The notes: generated by a model not told the origin, from the sequence alone. A stretch of DNA of 51,828 nucleotides from Richelia sp. SL_2_1 (GCA_012033205.1 JAAUSO010000028.1:1-51828), one strand, 5' to 3'; counted from the first letter of the stretch, positions 16,845 through 26,542 are shown. Made by a program: numbers and translations.

Positions 16845-17255
16845 CTGGTAAAATCAATTCGTTGATGGGCTATTAATCGTGAAAACGTGGCTCATTCAAC
16901 TATATTTTGAAAGTTTTAAGATACTTAAAAAAACTCCTTTTTTTTCATTTCTCGCGTAAGTGTTTAGATTTATGATGACGTTAGTTATAAATTTTATAGC
17001 CAAATATAACATTGCCTAAAAAACTTATTTACTCGGAGAAATCCAAGATGGAAAAACTATAACCACGCCAATTGCTACAACGGTCGTGTTCCTCTGCAAC
17101 GCAGCGGCTCCCCTTTCATCCCCTCCGAAAAGCCATTAGGGACTATATTTAAGTGTAAGATTCGTAAAAATCATTACTTTGAGATTATAAGTGTCCCGTT
17201 TATGAACGGTTATAGATTACTCACGTTTGTAACTAGTAAAAGTACTTACTCCTAC

Positions 17256-17435
17256 CTATCTAAAACGTTGTTTGCGTCTTGCTGCTACTGCTTTACGCTT
17301 ACGCTTTTCCTGTGGATTTTCAAAGTGCCGATGGTATTTAACATCAGCCAAAATCCCAGCCTTGGAAACTTGACGCTTAAACCTGCGTAAAGCTGAATCT
17401 ATTCCTTCATTTTCACCTAAAACCACTTGGGTCAT
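17256..17435 (-). CDS. rpsU: 30S ribosomal protein S21
   Basis: A 59-aa basic protein, [20 protein letters not shown], then [19 protein letters not shown] and a C-terminal string of K/R ending AARRKQRFR: the S21 family. S21 binds the 30S subunit near the Shine-Dalgarno helper region and aids initiation; in heterocystous cyanobacteria its gene is often cold-regulated together with RNA-binding protein genes. No such partner is adjacent here. It is monocistronic with a good upstream GAGG (start at 17435). Confidence 0.95.
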   Translation of the reverse strand: MTQVVLGENEGIDSALRRFKRQVSKAGILADVKYHRHFENPQEKRKRKAVAARRKQRFR

Positions 17436-17607
17436 CCTAATCCCTCGTTATCTTCCTACTATATTTTTACTTTATTGTAATGTGCTGGTTGCTCGGAGTG
17501 AAGATACTCCGGAAACTGCCTCAAATCAAGCGAAACTGGAACAATCAAACAGTAATCTACTGCTGAATTTCCAGATTTACTATTTTACCTTCCAATCCTA
17601 TTATCAT

Positions 17608-18480
17608 CTATGTATCTGGCATCTGAGAATCCAAATTTTTTAATGTAAGGGCAAGTTGATAAAGTTGACGACGGGGTAAAGAAGTCGATGCAGCTAGCTG
17701 TCTACTGGCTTGTGAAGGTGATATTCCTTGATTCATGATTGTTTCTAACTTTTCTATGAGTTCTGCTTGGCTAAACTCCTGCTGAGTGGGTGTATTACCC
17801 GCCACAACCAGAGTATATTCACCTATAGGAACCTTCTGCTCATAGTAGTTACAAGCACCTGTAATAGTTCCGCGCCAAAACTCTTCATATATTTTAGTCA
17901 ATTCTCGCGCTAAAACAATTTGTCGATCGCCACCCAATATTTCTCTCATATCTTCTAAAGTTGAGCGCAAACGATGGGGGGATTCGTAAAAAATCAAAGT
18001 ACGCTCCTCCGACTTCAATGATTCTAAGTGCGATCGCCGTTGTTTTGATTTAGCACTTAAAAATCCTTCAAATACAAATTTATCTGTGGGAAGCCCTGAA
18101 GCACTTAAAGCGGTAATTGCTGCAACCGCACCAGGAATCGGAACTACAGTAATTCCAGCTTCGGCACAAGCTTTCACCAATTCATAACCGGGATCAGAAA
18201 TTCCCGGTACACCAGCATCCGTTACCAGGGCGATGGCAATTCCATTTTGCAATTTGTTTAAAAATTCTGGAATGCGACTGTTGCTGTTATGTTCGTGATA
18301 ACTCAATTGCGGTGTATTAATTTGAAAATGTTTTAAAAGTTTTCCTGTATGACGTGTGTCTTCAGCCGCAATAAAATCTACCGACTGCAATATTCGCACG
18401 CTTCGGAAAGTCATATCTTCTAAGTTACCAATCGGCGTACCAACAATATACAGTACACCTACTTTTGATTCGCTTTGCAT
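17608..18480 (-). CDS. rsmI: 16S rRNA (cytidine-1402-2'-O)-methyltransferase
   Basis: RsmI adds the 2'-O-methyl group at C1402 of 16S rRNA, fine-tuning the ribosomal P site. The 290-aa protein has the tetrapyrrole methylase-like fold: YIVGTPIGNLEDMTFRSVRIL at the start, IAAEDTRHTGKLL, then ALVTDAGVPGISDPGYELV and the PIPGAVAAITALSASGLP SAM-binding region, and FYESPHRLRSTL. Length is normal. The ATG at 18480 begins MQSESKVGVLYIVG. Single gene, divergent from cysQ. Confidence 0.95.
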   Translation of the reverse strand: MQSESKVGVLYIVGTPIGNLEDMTFRSVRILQSVDFIAAEDTRHTGKLLKHFQINTPQLSYHEHNSNSRIPEFLNKLQNGIAIALVTDAGVPGISDPGYELVKACAEAGITVVPIPGAVAAITALSASGLPTDKFVFEGFLSAKSKQRRSHLESLKSEERTLIFYESPHRLRSTLEDMREILGGDRQIVLARELTKIYEEFWRGTITGACNYYEQKVPIGEYTLVVAGNTPTQQEFSQAELIEKLETIMNQGISPSQASRQLAASTSLPRRQLYQLALTLKNLDSQMPDT

Positions 18481-18656
18481 TGATCAATTAGGAGAAGGAG
18501 CAAAAGAGAGAAGCAATTTTGATTTATTAATATTGTAAATTTTCTAAATGTTATAAAAATCCGAACTGCTGATAAACTAAGGTCTGGAGATATATTTCAT
18601 AGTACTCTTTGTTGGATAGAAAAAGTTAAAAAAATTCCCAATTACTAATTAAAAAT

Positions 18657-19513
18657 ATGAAAGATTTACAATCTATTCTAGAGTTAATTCGCCCTATTGG
18701 TTGGGGTGCATCCGATATATTACGCTCTTATTATCGTGGCAATCAAACAGATGATTTAAATATACAATATAAAGATGACAAAGGTAAAGACCCAGTGACA
18801 GCAGCAGATTTAGCTGTGAGTAATTATATTTTGCAGCAGTTGCATTCGCAGTTGGGAAATGAAGATTTTGGCTATATTAGCGAAGAAACTTATCAAAATA
18901 TTGATGGTAAAAATAATTCTGAATGGGTATGGATTATTGACCCTTTAGATGGTACAAAGGATTTTATTAATAAACTGGTGAATACGCGATTCATATTGCT
19001 TTAGTTAGAAACCAGCGTCCGGAATTAGCATTAGTCGCAATACCTGAAGCCGAAAAGTTATATTATGCAATTAAAGGCAGCGGTACATTTGTCGAAACTC
19101 GTAATGGAGAACGAAAATCTTTGTGCGTTTCCGAATGCGAAAATCCTCAAGATTTAACTTTAGTTGTAAGTCGTAGTCACCGGAATGAAAAATTAAATTA
19201 TCTCTTAGAAAATTTACCCTGTCAAAATCAGAAATCAGTTGGTAGTGTTGGTGGTAAAATTGTGGCAATTATTGAACAAAAAGCAGATGTTTATATTTCC
19301 CTTTCCGGGAAATCTGCACCAAAGGATTGGGACATTGCGGCACCAGAATTAATTTTAACTGAAGCCGGTGGAAAATACACTCATTTCGATGGAACACCAT
19401 TACAATACAACACCGGAGATATTAATCAATGGGGTGGTTTATTAGCAAGTAATGGCAAATGTCATGAAACGCTTTGTCAAGAAGCACAAAGAATTTTAGA
19501 AGAATTTAATTAA
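18657..19513 (+). pseudogene. cysQ: 3'(2'),5'-bisphosphate nucleotidase CysQ, frameshifted
   Basis: CysQ removes a phosphate from 3'-phosphoadenosine 5'-phosphate (PAP), clearing an inhibitor made in sulfate assimilation. The inositol monophosphatase-type metal motifs are seen: ISEETY, WIIDPLDGTKDF and, in the next frame, APKDWDIAAPELILTEAGGK. The frame breaks near 18976: AATAAACTGG lacks an A compared with the expected AAA-ACT-GGT, so the first frame ends at 19004 and the rest (TGEYAIHIALVRNQRPELAL...) continues in another frame to 19513. With one base restored the protein is about 285 aa, the usual size. A sequencing error at an A-run is as likely as a dead gene. Confidence 0.88.
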
Positions 19514-19595
19514 TTGGTAATGGGTAATTGGTAATTGGTAATGGGTAATGGGTAATGGGTAATGGGTAATTGGTAATTGTCAACTGTCAACTGTC
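19514..19595. repeat. GGTAATG/GGTAATT heptamer array plus GTCAACT copies
   Basis: Ten or so 7-bp units (GGTAATG, GGTAATT) followed by GTCAACTGTCAACTGTC, another heptamer family also seen at 14887-14904 and 22494-22536. It starts at the cysQ stop. Confidence 0.9.
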
Positions 19596-19661
19596 ATGAG
19601 AAATTATTGGAACTAGGGGAGCGGGAGAATAAATAATTTGAGACGTTAAACAAAAATACGA

Positions 19662-20438
19662 TTACCACGTAAAATAATCGTCTTTAACGTCTGTAACAAA
19701 CATATATCCGGGAGCGTGAGTAATTGCAATTTCTGGCTTTGCTTGAAGAATCGCAATTTGAGTTGTGACTCCACAAGCCCAAAATACAGGAATTTCTCCT
19801 TCAGCAATTGTTACGGCTTCACCAAAGTCGGGAGCATCGAGATTTGTAATTCCAATTTCTTCGGGAGAACCAAAGTGTATCGGTGTACCATGTGCTTTAG
19901 AAAAACGGCTGGTAATTTGTACCGCACGAATCACGTCTGATGGAGATAAAGGACGCATTGACACAACCATTGGAGCAGAAAAATCTCCTGCTGTTTTACA
20001 AGCAATATTCGTTTTGTACATCGGCACATTTTTACCTTCTTGGAGGTGTCTCACAGGAATACCCGCATCCATCAACGCTGCTTCAAAGGAAAAGGAACAA
20101 CCAACCAAAAAACCCACAAAATCATCTTGCCAAATATGGGAAATATCGGCTACTTCCTCTTGCAATTCTCCATGACGAAATATATGGTATCGTGGTAAGT
20201 CAGTTCTCAAATCGGCACCACTGGCAACTATTTCCGGTTCGGGATTTCCAACTTCGGTAACATCCAACAAAGGACAAGGTTTCGGGTTGCGGGTACAAAA
20301 AACAAGAAAGTCAAATGCCATTTTTTTTGGCAAAATTACTAAATTTGCTTGTAGAAATCCAGATGCAATTCCAGGAGTTGGAAAGTGAAATGTTCCCTGA
20401 CGACATTGATAGCGAACTTCTGCGGGAGATAAGTCCAT
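19662..20438 (-). CDS. DUF1445 putative hydro-lyase (YcsI / D-glutamate cyclase-like)
   Basis: The 258-aa soluble protein has the DUF1445 marks: N-terminal SPAEVRYQCRQGTFHFPTPGIASGFLQANLVILP, the GCSFSFEAALMDAGIPVRHLQ core, CKTAGDFSAPMVVSMRPL, HFGSPEEIGI, and the closing VFWACGVTTQIAI and HAPGYMFVTD motifs. Relatives include YcsI of Bacillus and a mammalian D-glutamate cyclase that turns D-glutamate into 5-oxo-D-proline; in bacteria the substrate is not settled. Length is normal and ATG at 20438 gives the expected MDLSPAEVR start. No operon partner. Confidence 0.88.
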   Translation of the reverse strand: MDLSPAEVRYQCRQGTFHFPTPGIASGFLQANLVILPKKMAFDFLVFCTRNPKPCPLLDVTEVGNPEPEIVASGADLRTDLPRYHIFRHGELQEEVADISHIWQDDFVGFLVGCSFSFEAALMDAGIPVRHLQEGKNVPMYKTNIACKTAGDFSAPMVVSMRPLSPSDVIRAVQITSRFSKAHGTPIHFGSPEEIGITNLDAPDFGEAVTIAEGEIPVFWACGVTTQIAILQAKPEIAITHAPGYMFVTDVKDDYFTW

Positions 20439-21247
20439 AATTGATCAATTGTTGTAGATTTAATTGTCACGGGTAAATTAAGTTTTAAAATACCAAGTTA
20501 CCCTACAACCAATCTATTGCTTATTTCGGTATCGATTGTCTGTGTCTCTTGAATCAATATAGATTTATTTCAAGCTGTTGTTAAGCCCAATGATTTACCT
20601 ATTCTCTATTCAACCCTTCTTAAAACTGCTAGTTTATCAGTAAAAGTACGGCTTCAGCCCAAGCTCATCCAAAAATATCTTCAAAAAACTTTATCATAAT
20701 TTGATAATTTGCATCAAGTATTGCTGCCAGTTTGGCATTATTAGTTGAGGATTTGTTCTTAGAGTAAACATAATACCCTTTTTACTCATACTCTAGTTTA
20801 TTTTAAAATACAGTAGTAGACTCCCCCTACTAAAATAAGCAAAACTCCCTATGAAATATAACTGTTTTTACAATTGTTTTTCTCGCTTCTAAACTAAACA
20901 TCAAAATATGATTTGCTATTGAATTTGCTATGAAATATTAAAGAAGTGTCTTTTAAATAAATAATCAGGTAAGCTTGTATTTTAAGAACATCTCAAACTT
21001 GACGATAAATATTAATACTAAAGAAAGTAATTTTAACCCTTCTCCTGCTGACATCTGACTTTCTAAGTAAGTAGGCACAAACAGTTAGTTATCCTTGTGT
21101 AATATAATTTATCCTAAACTCAAACTTTACACCTAATCTATCCAAACCTATTCCCTACTGTCTTAGAACAACGACATTTTTTAACGCTGATCTACTTTAT
21201 AAAATAAAGGCAATAAAGGCAAACTTAATTTTAATTACTGAGAACTG
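20439..21247. other. 810-bp gene-free stretch
   Basis: AT-rich, between divergent genes. No gene is seen. It contains AGTTATCCTTGTGTAATATA at 21087-21106, nearly the same as a 20-mer ahead of the Fur-family gene. Confidence 0.6.
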
Positions 21248-21739
21248 ATGCTTAAAATCCAATCTTCTAAAATATTGGCGAGTTCATTGGACTATAAAGG
21301 AGTTTATCCTTGTCCAGTTTGTCGAGTCGGAAAAGTTCAAAATATGCCTTTAATGGAGGCAATGTCTTGTGATTTTTGTCATCAAATTTTTACCGTCAAC
21401 TTAGAACAACAACAGTTGAAAATGCCTTCGCGGGAACCTCCCTTAATTTGGCGATGGAATGGGTTTTATTGGACAGAATCCCATTTAGAAGGAGTTCAAT
21501 TTGGCTGGGGTTATATATTGGCAACACTTGCTTTCGTATTACTTCCCACCAGCTTAATTGGATTAGTTGCCTATAATTTTCCTCCAGATCGAAATGCTCC
21601 TTTGTCCTGGGTTCCTTATATTTGGACATTACTCACATTTTTTGCTCATTTAACAATTATCATTTGGTTATTTATCGAAGTTTATCAAATTCCGATTAAA
21701 GCATATTTTCGAGCTTTATATCAGCGTTTGATTAATTAA
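21248..21739 (+). CDS. zinc-ribbon membrane protein, conserved hypothetical
   Basis: The 163-aa protein begins with a cytoplasmic zinc ribbon (YPCPVCRVGKVQNMPL...MSCDFCH, two CxxC pairs about residues 20-45), followed by a tryptophan-rich segment (PPLIWRWNGFYWTE) and two membrane helices (GWGYILATLAFVLLPTSLIG and IWTLLTFFAHLTIIIWLFI). It has the look of a cyanobacterial conserved hypothetical with no known function; the architecture suggests a membrane-tethered nucleic acid- or protein-binding domain. It stands alone. Confidence 0.75.
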   Translation: MLKIQSSKILASSLDYKGVYPCPVCRVGKVQNMPLMEAMSCDFCHQIFTVNLEQQQLKMPSREPPLIWRWNGFYWTESHLEGVQFGWGYILATLAFVLLPTSLIGLVAYNFPPDRNAPLSWVPYIWTLLTFFAHLTIIIWLFIEVYQIPIKAYFRALYQRLIN

Positions 21740-21878
21740 TAAATGAGGTTGAAAGATATTTTTTGAGCAACTCGGTATGTTTGAAATACTGAGTTGATTT
21801 ATTTTAAATGTATACACAAATATTTAAGTGCAATTAATTACACAGGATTTGCATAAACGTGAATTCGATGAATGGTAA

Positions 21879-21942
21879 AGAAGTCGGGTTTTTATGATGA
21901 TTGTTTGTTACAACCGAGATTTATCTTAAAAACCCGACTTCT
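21879..21942. repeat. GAAGTCGGGTTTTT hairpin, copy 4
   Basis: AGAAGTCGGGTTTTTATGAT and AAAAACCCGACTTCT pair across about 35 bases; same family as 2248, 16631 and 16715. Confidence 0.85.
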
Positions 21943-22003
21943 AACCCCACGAATAAACGAAGTTTTACAGCTTCTTTATCATCTAAGCACTACTCTTTGA
22001 TAG

Positions 22004-22036
22004 AAAAGTGGGGTTTCTAAAAGAAACCTGACTTTT
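22004..22036. repeat. degenerate GAAGTCGGGTTT-like hairpin, copy 5
   Basis: AAAAGTGGGGTTTCT and AGAAACCTGACTTTT form an imperfect stem. It is a drifted member of the family, 60 bp from copy 4. Confidence 0.6.
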
Positions 22037-22120
22037 GGGTGTATTAAGAATTAATTTCTAGGTAAATTTAAACAGTTGCGCTAATATTCTAATAATGTAA
22101 ATCAATTGAATAGCGAGTTA

Positions 22121-22483
22121 ATGGAGTCAGATTCACTACTCACAGAAGTAATCTTAACCTCACCACGTCAGTCTCTCGGCAATATCAAACTTGATTGGAC
22201 ACCACAACCTGGTAATTATCTTGACTTTAAAGGTAAAACCTACGCAGTATTGGAACGTCGTCATCGTTACGAGTTAAAGCAAGGACGTTACTGCTTACAC
22301 AAGATTGCGATTTATGTACAATCAGCAACAAGACCAGTTGAAAAAACTTTAGTAAACGGACGTTGGGTAATTGGTAACGCTAACTGTAGTTATAACGCTC
22401 TTTCAGAAATTATCCGCTGTGCAGTTAATCCTGTAGGACCTTGTAAAGACTGTAAATATTACGAACAAAAGGTTAAAGGTTAG
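22121..22483 (+). CDS. DUF6464-like conserved cyanobacterial protein
   Basis: The protein is about 120 aa, small and soluble. It has a conserved core YLDFKGKTYAVLERRHRY, then LKQGRYCLHKIAIYVQ, and a C-terminal CSYNALSEIIRCAVNPVGPC plus CKDCKYYE cysteine cluster that could bind a metal. I believe it belongs to the cyanobacteria-specific DUF6464 family, of unknown function. The ATG at 22121 fits better than an upstream TTG (22106). It converges on fmt; the heptamer array 22494-22536 fills the gap. Confidence 0.75.
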   Translation: MESDSLLTEVILTSPRQSLGNIKLDWTPQPGNYLDFKGKTYAVLERRHRYELKQGRYCLHKIAIYVQSATRPVEKTLVNGRWVIGNANCSYNALSEIIRCAVNPVGPCKDCKYYEQKVKG

Positions 22484-22493
22484 AGGTCTGCAT

Positions 22494-22536
22494 GTCAACT
22501 ATCAACTGTCAACTGTCAACTGTCAACTGTTAACTA
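22494..22536. repeat. GTCAACT heptamer array overlapping the fmt stop
   Basis: Five to six copies of GTCAACT/ATCAACT. The TGA of fmt (22523-22525 on the minus strand) falls inside a repeat unit, so the last codon of fmt and its stop come from repeat DNA. Confidence 0.85.
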
Positions 22537-23524
22537 ACATTTCCCCCACAATTAAACGACTACCATTGACAAAATCCCATCCCGATTGAGGACGTTTACC
22601 AGCTAACTGTACCTCTTGTAATAACAATAAACCCTCTCCCGTCTGTACAATTGCTCCTACACCTTTGACAATGCTGACAATTTCTCCAGGATTACCAGAA
22701 AGACTTGACAAATCTGGTAATTTATTTTTTAATTTTTGAAATATATCTGGTAATTGATTCCAATAATCTGAACCAAGTGGAACGGTAGCTGTAATTTTGA
22801 GGGTTTGATTGCGAAATGTTGTCACGCAGTTGGGGTAGAAGGCTCTAATTTTGTTGTGTAACTCTATGGCACTCTTTGACCAATCTAAACGATAATCTTC
22901 TTTTTTAATTAAAGGAGCATAAGTTGCGCGAGTTTCATCTTGGGGAATAGATTTAATTTCCTGGTTTTGCAATTTTATCAGTGTTTCTACTAGTAAATCT
23001 GCACCCATTGATGCTAGTTTTTCCGCCAACTCCTGAGAATTATCAAGTAATGCAATGGCTGTCTTAGCCTCTAATAGCGCTGCTCCGGTATCCATGCCCG
23101 CATCCATTAACATAGTTGTTATTCCTGTTTCTGTAGCTCCATTGTGCAAGCACCATTGAATCGGTGCTGCACCGCGATACTCTGGTAAAATTGAGCCATG
23201 CACATTGACACAACCGAGCTTGGGTATATCTAGAATCTCTTGAGAAAGAATTTGTCCGTAAGCAACCACAACAAATACGTCTGCTTCTATTTCCTTTAAT
23301 TTAATTAAGGTCGCAACATCTTTTTTAATACGTTGGGGTTGCCATACAGTTAAATTATGTGCTAAAGCAACACTTTTTACAGGAGAATGTGTGAGTTTAT
23401 TACCACGTCCCCGACATTTATCCGGTTGGGTGACAATTCCAAGCACTTCAAAATCTGAATGATTGAGCAATTTTTCTAAGGTAGGAACGGCAAATTGGGG
23501 AGTACCGAAAAATACGACTTTCAT
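22523..23524 (-). CDS. fmt: methionyl-tRNA formyltransferase
   Basis: Fmt formylates initiator Met-tRNA with 10-formyltetrahydrofolate. The 333-aa protein starts [19 protein letters not shown] and has the catalytic [18 protein letters not shown] segment, [11 protein letters not shown], and the C-terminal OB-like domain ([32 protein letters not shown]). Three in-frame starts further up are rejected because MKVVFFGTP is the family N-terminus. The C-terminal domain has a longer polar loop (about 240-265, [20 protein letters not shown]) than average. Monocistronic. Confidence 0.96.
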   Translation of the reverse strand: MKVVFFGTPQFAVPTLEKLLNHSDFEVLGIVTQPDKCRGRGNKLTHSPVKSVALAHNLTVWQPQRIKKDVATLIKLKEIEADVFVVVAYGQILSQEILDIPKLGCVNVHGSILPEYRGAAPIQWCLHNGATETGITTMLMDAGMDTGAALLEAKTAIALLDNSQELAEKLASMGADLLVETLIKLQNQEIKSIPQDETRATYAPLIKKEDYRLDWSKSAIELHNKIRAFYPNCVTTFRNQTLKITATVPLGSDYWNQLPDIFQKLKNKLPDLSSLSGNPGEIVSIVKGVGAIVQTGEGLLLLQEVQLAGKRPQSGWDFVNGSRLIVGEMLVNS

Positions 23525-24393
23525 AAAAAGAATACCTAGTAACTCAACTTTTAACACTAGCATCACTGACCAACTACGTCGTTAGGATCTATACTGCTTT
23601 ATCAATAACAATAAGCCTAAAGATAGAGTGCAATTAGTGAATATATAGGGTATCGTGGTTTTGGTAGCTTTTAAAGTTAAAAATTAAAATAAAAATTAAC
23701 CTAAAGAAAATCAATATTTTAATTTATTGTTATTATTCAAATATATTATATATCTAGTGAAAGCCAAATATTTTAAATAGGCTTTCTGACTAAACTAAGT
23801 ATTTTTATGGTTGCAATTGAAATTTACATATGCTCAATTGGTTAAAAGTCCGAAATAGCATTTTTAATCAGGCTTTTAATTGCTTCTACTGTTTTTTCTA
23901 ATTTTTTCTGATATTTCATATCATGCCCGGAATTGCGATCGGGAATGTTGAAGTAGAAATTGAACAGGTAGGATTTGTGAGAATTTTAATTCCCACATCT
24001 ATGTGAATCATCGGGGTTAAATTAAGTTTCGTAAGTTATGTAAGTTATGTAAGTTATGTAAGTTTTGTGTAGTTTTAATTATTTACTAGTTGGTGTATTG
24101 ACGCGGATTTATTTTTGAGCCAATATTTGGTTAAAATGACATTTTTTGGTTGTTTGTACTTATACAACACTCTGTTGTTGGAGTAACTTTATCCAAATCA
24201 TGAATTATCTAAATTAATGTTTAGATAAATGAGTAAAAAAGAATACGCTATTTTTGCTAAACTATGCGAAATTATAGAAGAGCATCTCGCGAAATTGTTA
24301 GTTCCCTGTTATACATATAAAAGATAGCCTGCCCCATTGCCGTGAGGTATTGCTCTTCCTATAGCAACCGCCCTCTAGAGAATCAACCAAAAA
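23525..24393. other. 870-bp gene-free stretch
   Basis: AT-rich, with no gene seen on either strand, apart from a 9-bp tandem repeat at 24030-24068. Confidence 0.6.
24030..24068. repeat. GTAAGTTAT 9-bp tandem repeat
   Basis: Four head-to-tail copies of GTAAGTTAT, the last one changed to GTAAGTTTT. Confidence 0.9.
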
Positions 24394-25715
24394 ATGCTGA
24401 AACATCTTTTACTGTCGGGATGGTTCCGCGTGCAACCATTCCTCAAGTACGTATTAGTCCTAATAGTGATTGCGCCTTTAGTAGGAGCATCAGGACATTC
24501 TAGCTCAGCAAGACAATCACAATTAACCAAAGTTGCCATCGAAAATCCAGAGTTGGAATCGTCGGTGTTAATGGAGGTTCCGATTGCTAGCGAATACAAA
24601 TTATCGCAACCAGAAGCTGTCAAAACTTTGACACCGGAAGTCGATTCGGAGACAGTAAGAATGGCTGCGGTCATCCAGCCAAAAATAATACATCCGAATA
24701 CAGTAGAGTTAGAGTCTTTGACTGTAGAGACTTTAACTGGAGAAGAAGAAGCAGCATCTTCTAATAATTCTTCTTCTTTTGAACGAGATCCATTCACAGA
24801 AGTTGAGCTTGCACCACCTGCTGTTAGTTCTCCAGTAGTACCAGGAAAACTTTCTCGTAGTGAAATGAAGTTAGCACAGCGTTTAAAAGCTGTAAAACTC
24901 AATCTTCAGAGGATAATTCACTTAAAGCTAGTAAAGTCATAGCTTTGAGAAGAAATTTGATTCCTCAGCCTACGGATGCACCTGTCAGTGAAGAGCCACA
25001 GGAATCAGAACTATCCCAAGAAGATCCAATCGGAAGCCCTCATCCAATACCTTGGAAATGGATTACAGCTACTCAAGAATCGGTAAGTACTACTACTGGT
25101 TCGGGAGTACGTTACTACCGTAGCTTACCCGTAATTTCTCCAGATGGTCGTTATTCTATTTACAGTCGTGTAAGTTTGGAAGTTAAACCACAAATGCACG
25201 AAAGCCGTGTCAGTAGCGTCTTATTTGTGGAAGACAGACGAACTAATCAGTTGAAGGTTGTATCATCTACTTCTGCTTTAGTAGATCCTTTACTTGAAGG
25301 AAAGAAAATGCAGAGCGAAGGAAAAGCTTATTTTCCGGGAAAAATTGGTGTATTGGTTCCTGTTGGTTGGTCGGAAAATGGTGAACGTTTCTTAGCACGC
25401 AAATTTGAAGGTTTATTCAATACTGCTCACGCTACAGACGAAGCACTAATTTGGAACCGCCAGAAGAATCAAGCTAATACAGTTGTTCCTTCTCAAAAGA
25501 ATCATCAGTATGACATTGCTATTTTATTAGGTTGGAGTAAAAATACTCCTGATAATGTGGTATTCCAAGCTGGTGAAATGGGTCAAGAAACCTGGCCTAC
25601 AATTACAGTTGCTAATGATGGTAAAACAGTTTCAACACAAGAGTTAGACCAACCTACCAATTTTGGTAGAAAGGCTACTGATGTTTGGGCTGGACCACAA
25701 GTTGCTTATCAATAA
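24394..25715 (+). pseudogene. membrane-anchored or exported hypothetical protein, frameshifted
   Basis: Read with one base restored, this is a protein of about 440 aa that I do not recognise. It has an N-terminal membrane anchor or uncleaved signal (QPFLKYVLVLIVIAPLVGASG), a Ser/Glu/Pro-rich disordered stretch to about 210, and a C-terminal domain of about 230 aa starting PIPWKWITATQESVSTTTGS, with VISPDGRYSIYSRVSLEV, VLFVEDRRTNQLKVV and VGWSENGERFLARKFEG, which recalls beta-propeller or TolB-like repeats. The first frame stops at 24942; upstream of 24945 the other frame reads SSEDNSLKASKVIALRRNL, which joins if AAAACT (24894-24899) had one more A. A homopolymer error is likely, so the gene may be intact. 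Confidence 0.7.
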
Positions 25716-25730
25716 GTAAATAATACCATT

Positions 25731-25767
25731 TTGGACTTTAGATTTTAGATTTTAGATTTTGGATTCT
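25731..25767. repeat. TTTTAGA heptamer-type array
   Basis: TTTGGACTTTAGATTTTAGA and further TTTAGATTTTGGATT units, another short-unit array just after a gene; a related one is at 5030-5056. Confidence 0.8.
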
Positions 25768-25978
25768 AAAAATCTCCTAGATCAACTTGGAAAGATTCCA
25801 TCTGTCCCAATCCTGGTTCAAATTGGTATCAGCTTGAGAATAATTAATGTAATCCCGTTTTAATTCAAGTTAAAATGGGATTTTTCATTGGTTTTAGCTG
25901 AAGCAAAAAGATTGGTTGCAAATATAAATGATATGGACCGGAGGTGCTGCTGTGCGATGAACCCACCGGAGCGCTTGA

Positions 25979-26209
25979 CTTTCAGACGGGTCCACGTTAG
26001 AGAAGTTGAAAGAAGTCCGTCCCGTAGATGTAAAAGTTGCACAAGCAGAGGTAGAAAAAGCCACAGTTCTCATTAACCGTGTCAAAGCTGAGTTAGAAGA
26101 CTTCTACGTTCGTTCTCCCGTAGCTGGACAAATCTTAAAAATTAATACCCGTGTTGGCGAACAAGTTAACACCAGTCAAGGAATTGTCGAATTAGGACGG
26201 ACTGACTAA
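25979..26209 (+). pseudogene. remnant of a DevB/HlyD-type membrane fusion protein
   Basis: The stretch LEKLKEVRPVDVKVAQAEVE, then KATVLINRVKAELEDFYVRS and PVAGQILKINTRVGEQVNTSQGIVELGRTD, is the end of the coiled-coil arm and the lipoyl-like half-motif of DevB-type membrane fusion proteins, which join DevCA ABC exporters to an outer-membrane channel in heterocyst glycolipid export. No start codon fits, the frame opens after a TGA, and it ends right after GRTD where the family goes on for over 100 residues. Neither devC nor devA is near. This is a fragment. Confidence 0.8.
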
Positions 26210-26281
26210 CTTGCAGGTTCGGGTTACTGTGAATCTGCAATGATTTGGGATTAAAGTAAATTCCATGAAAAAATCGGCGTT

Positions 26282-26402
26282 GTAAGTACTTACGCAAAAT
26301 TATTTATATAATTACTCGTGAGTTATATAAGGCTCCCCTCTTCCCTTTTCCCTCTTCACGGACTAAACGAAATGTTTAATTTATTTTGCACGAGTACTTA
26401 TC
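26282..26402. mobile_element. MITE-like element, copy B
   Basis: An about 120-bp element matching 2307-2435. Its ends are good inverted repeats: AAGTACTTACGCAAAATTAT at the left and, read inward from the right, AAGTACTCGTGCAAAATAAA. The middle has ATTACTCGTGAGTTATATAA and a CTCTTCCC tract. No coding capacity. Its right end cuts the Uma2-like reading frame on the minus strand (26381-26542). Confidence 0.75.
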
Positions 26403-26542
26403 CGTAAGGTGCTGTGTTCTCCTTGTGGCATTGATTTTTGGTAGATTTTACCGTCAATATACTCGCTTGCTGGCTCGGTTTCGGGTAGTTCTAAAAATTC
26501 TTCTAAATTAAGATTTGAGGACAATTGAGGTGATAATGTCAT
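26381..26542 (-). pseudogene. 5' fragment of a Uma2-family (DUF820) gene, cut by a MITE
   Basis: Minus strand ATG at 26542 opens MTLSPQLSSNLNLEEFLELP, then ETEPASEYIDGKIYQKSMPQGEHS, the typical N-terminus of cyanobacterial Uma2-family putative endonucleases. After about residue 46 the sequence becomes LRISTRAK and stops at 26381, and these last codons are the inverted end of MITE copy B. The remaining 130 or so residues expected for Uma2 are not present on the other side. The gene is dead. Confidence 0.8.
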
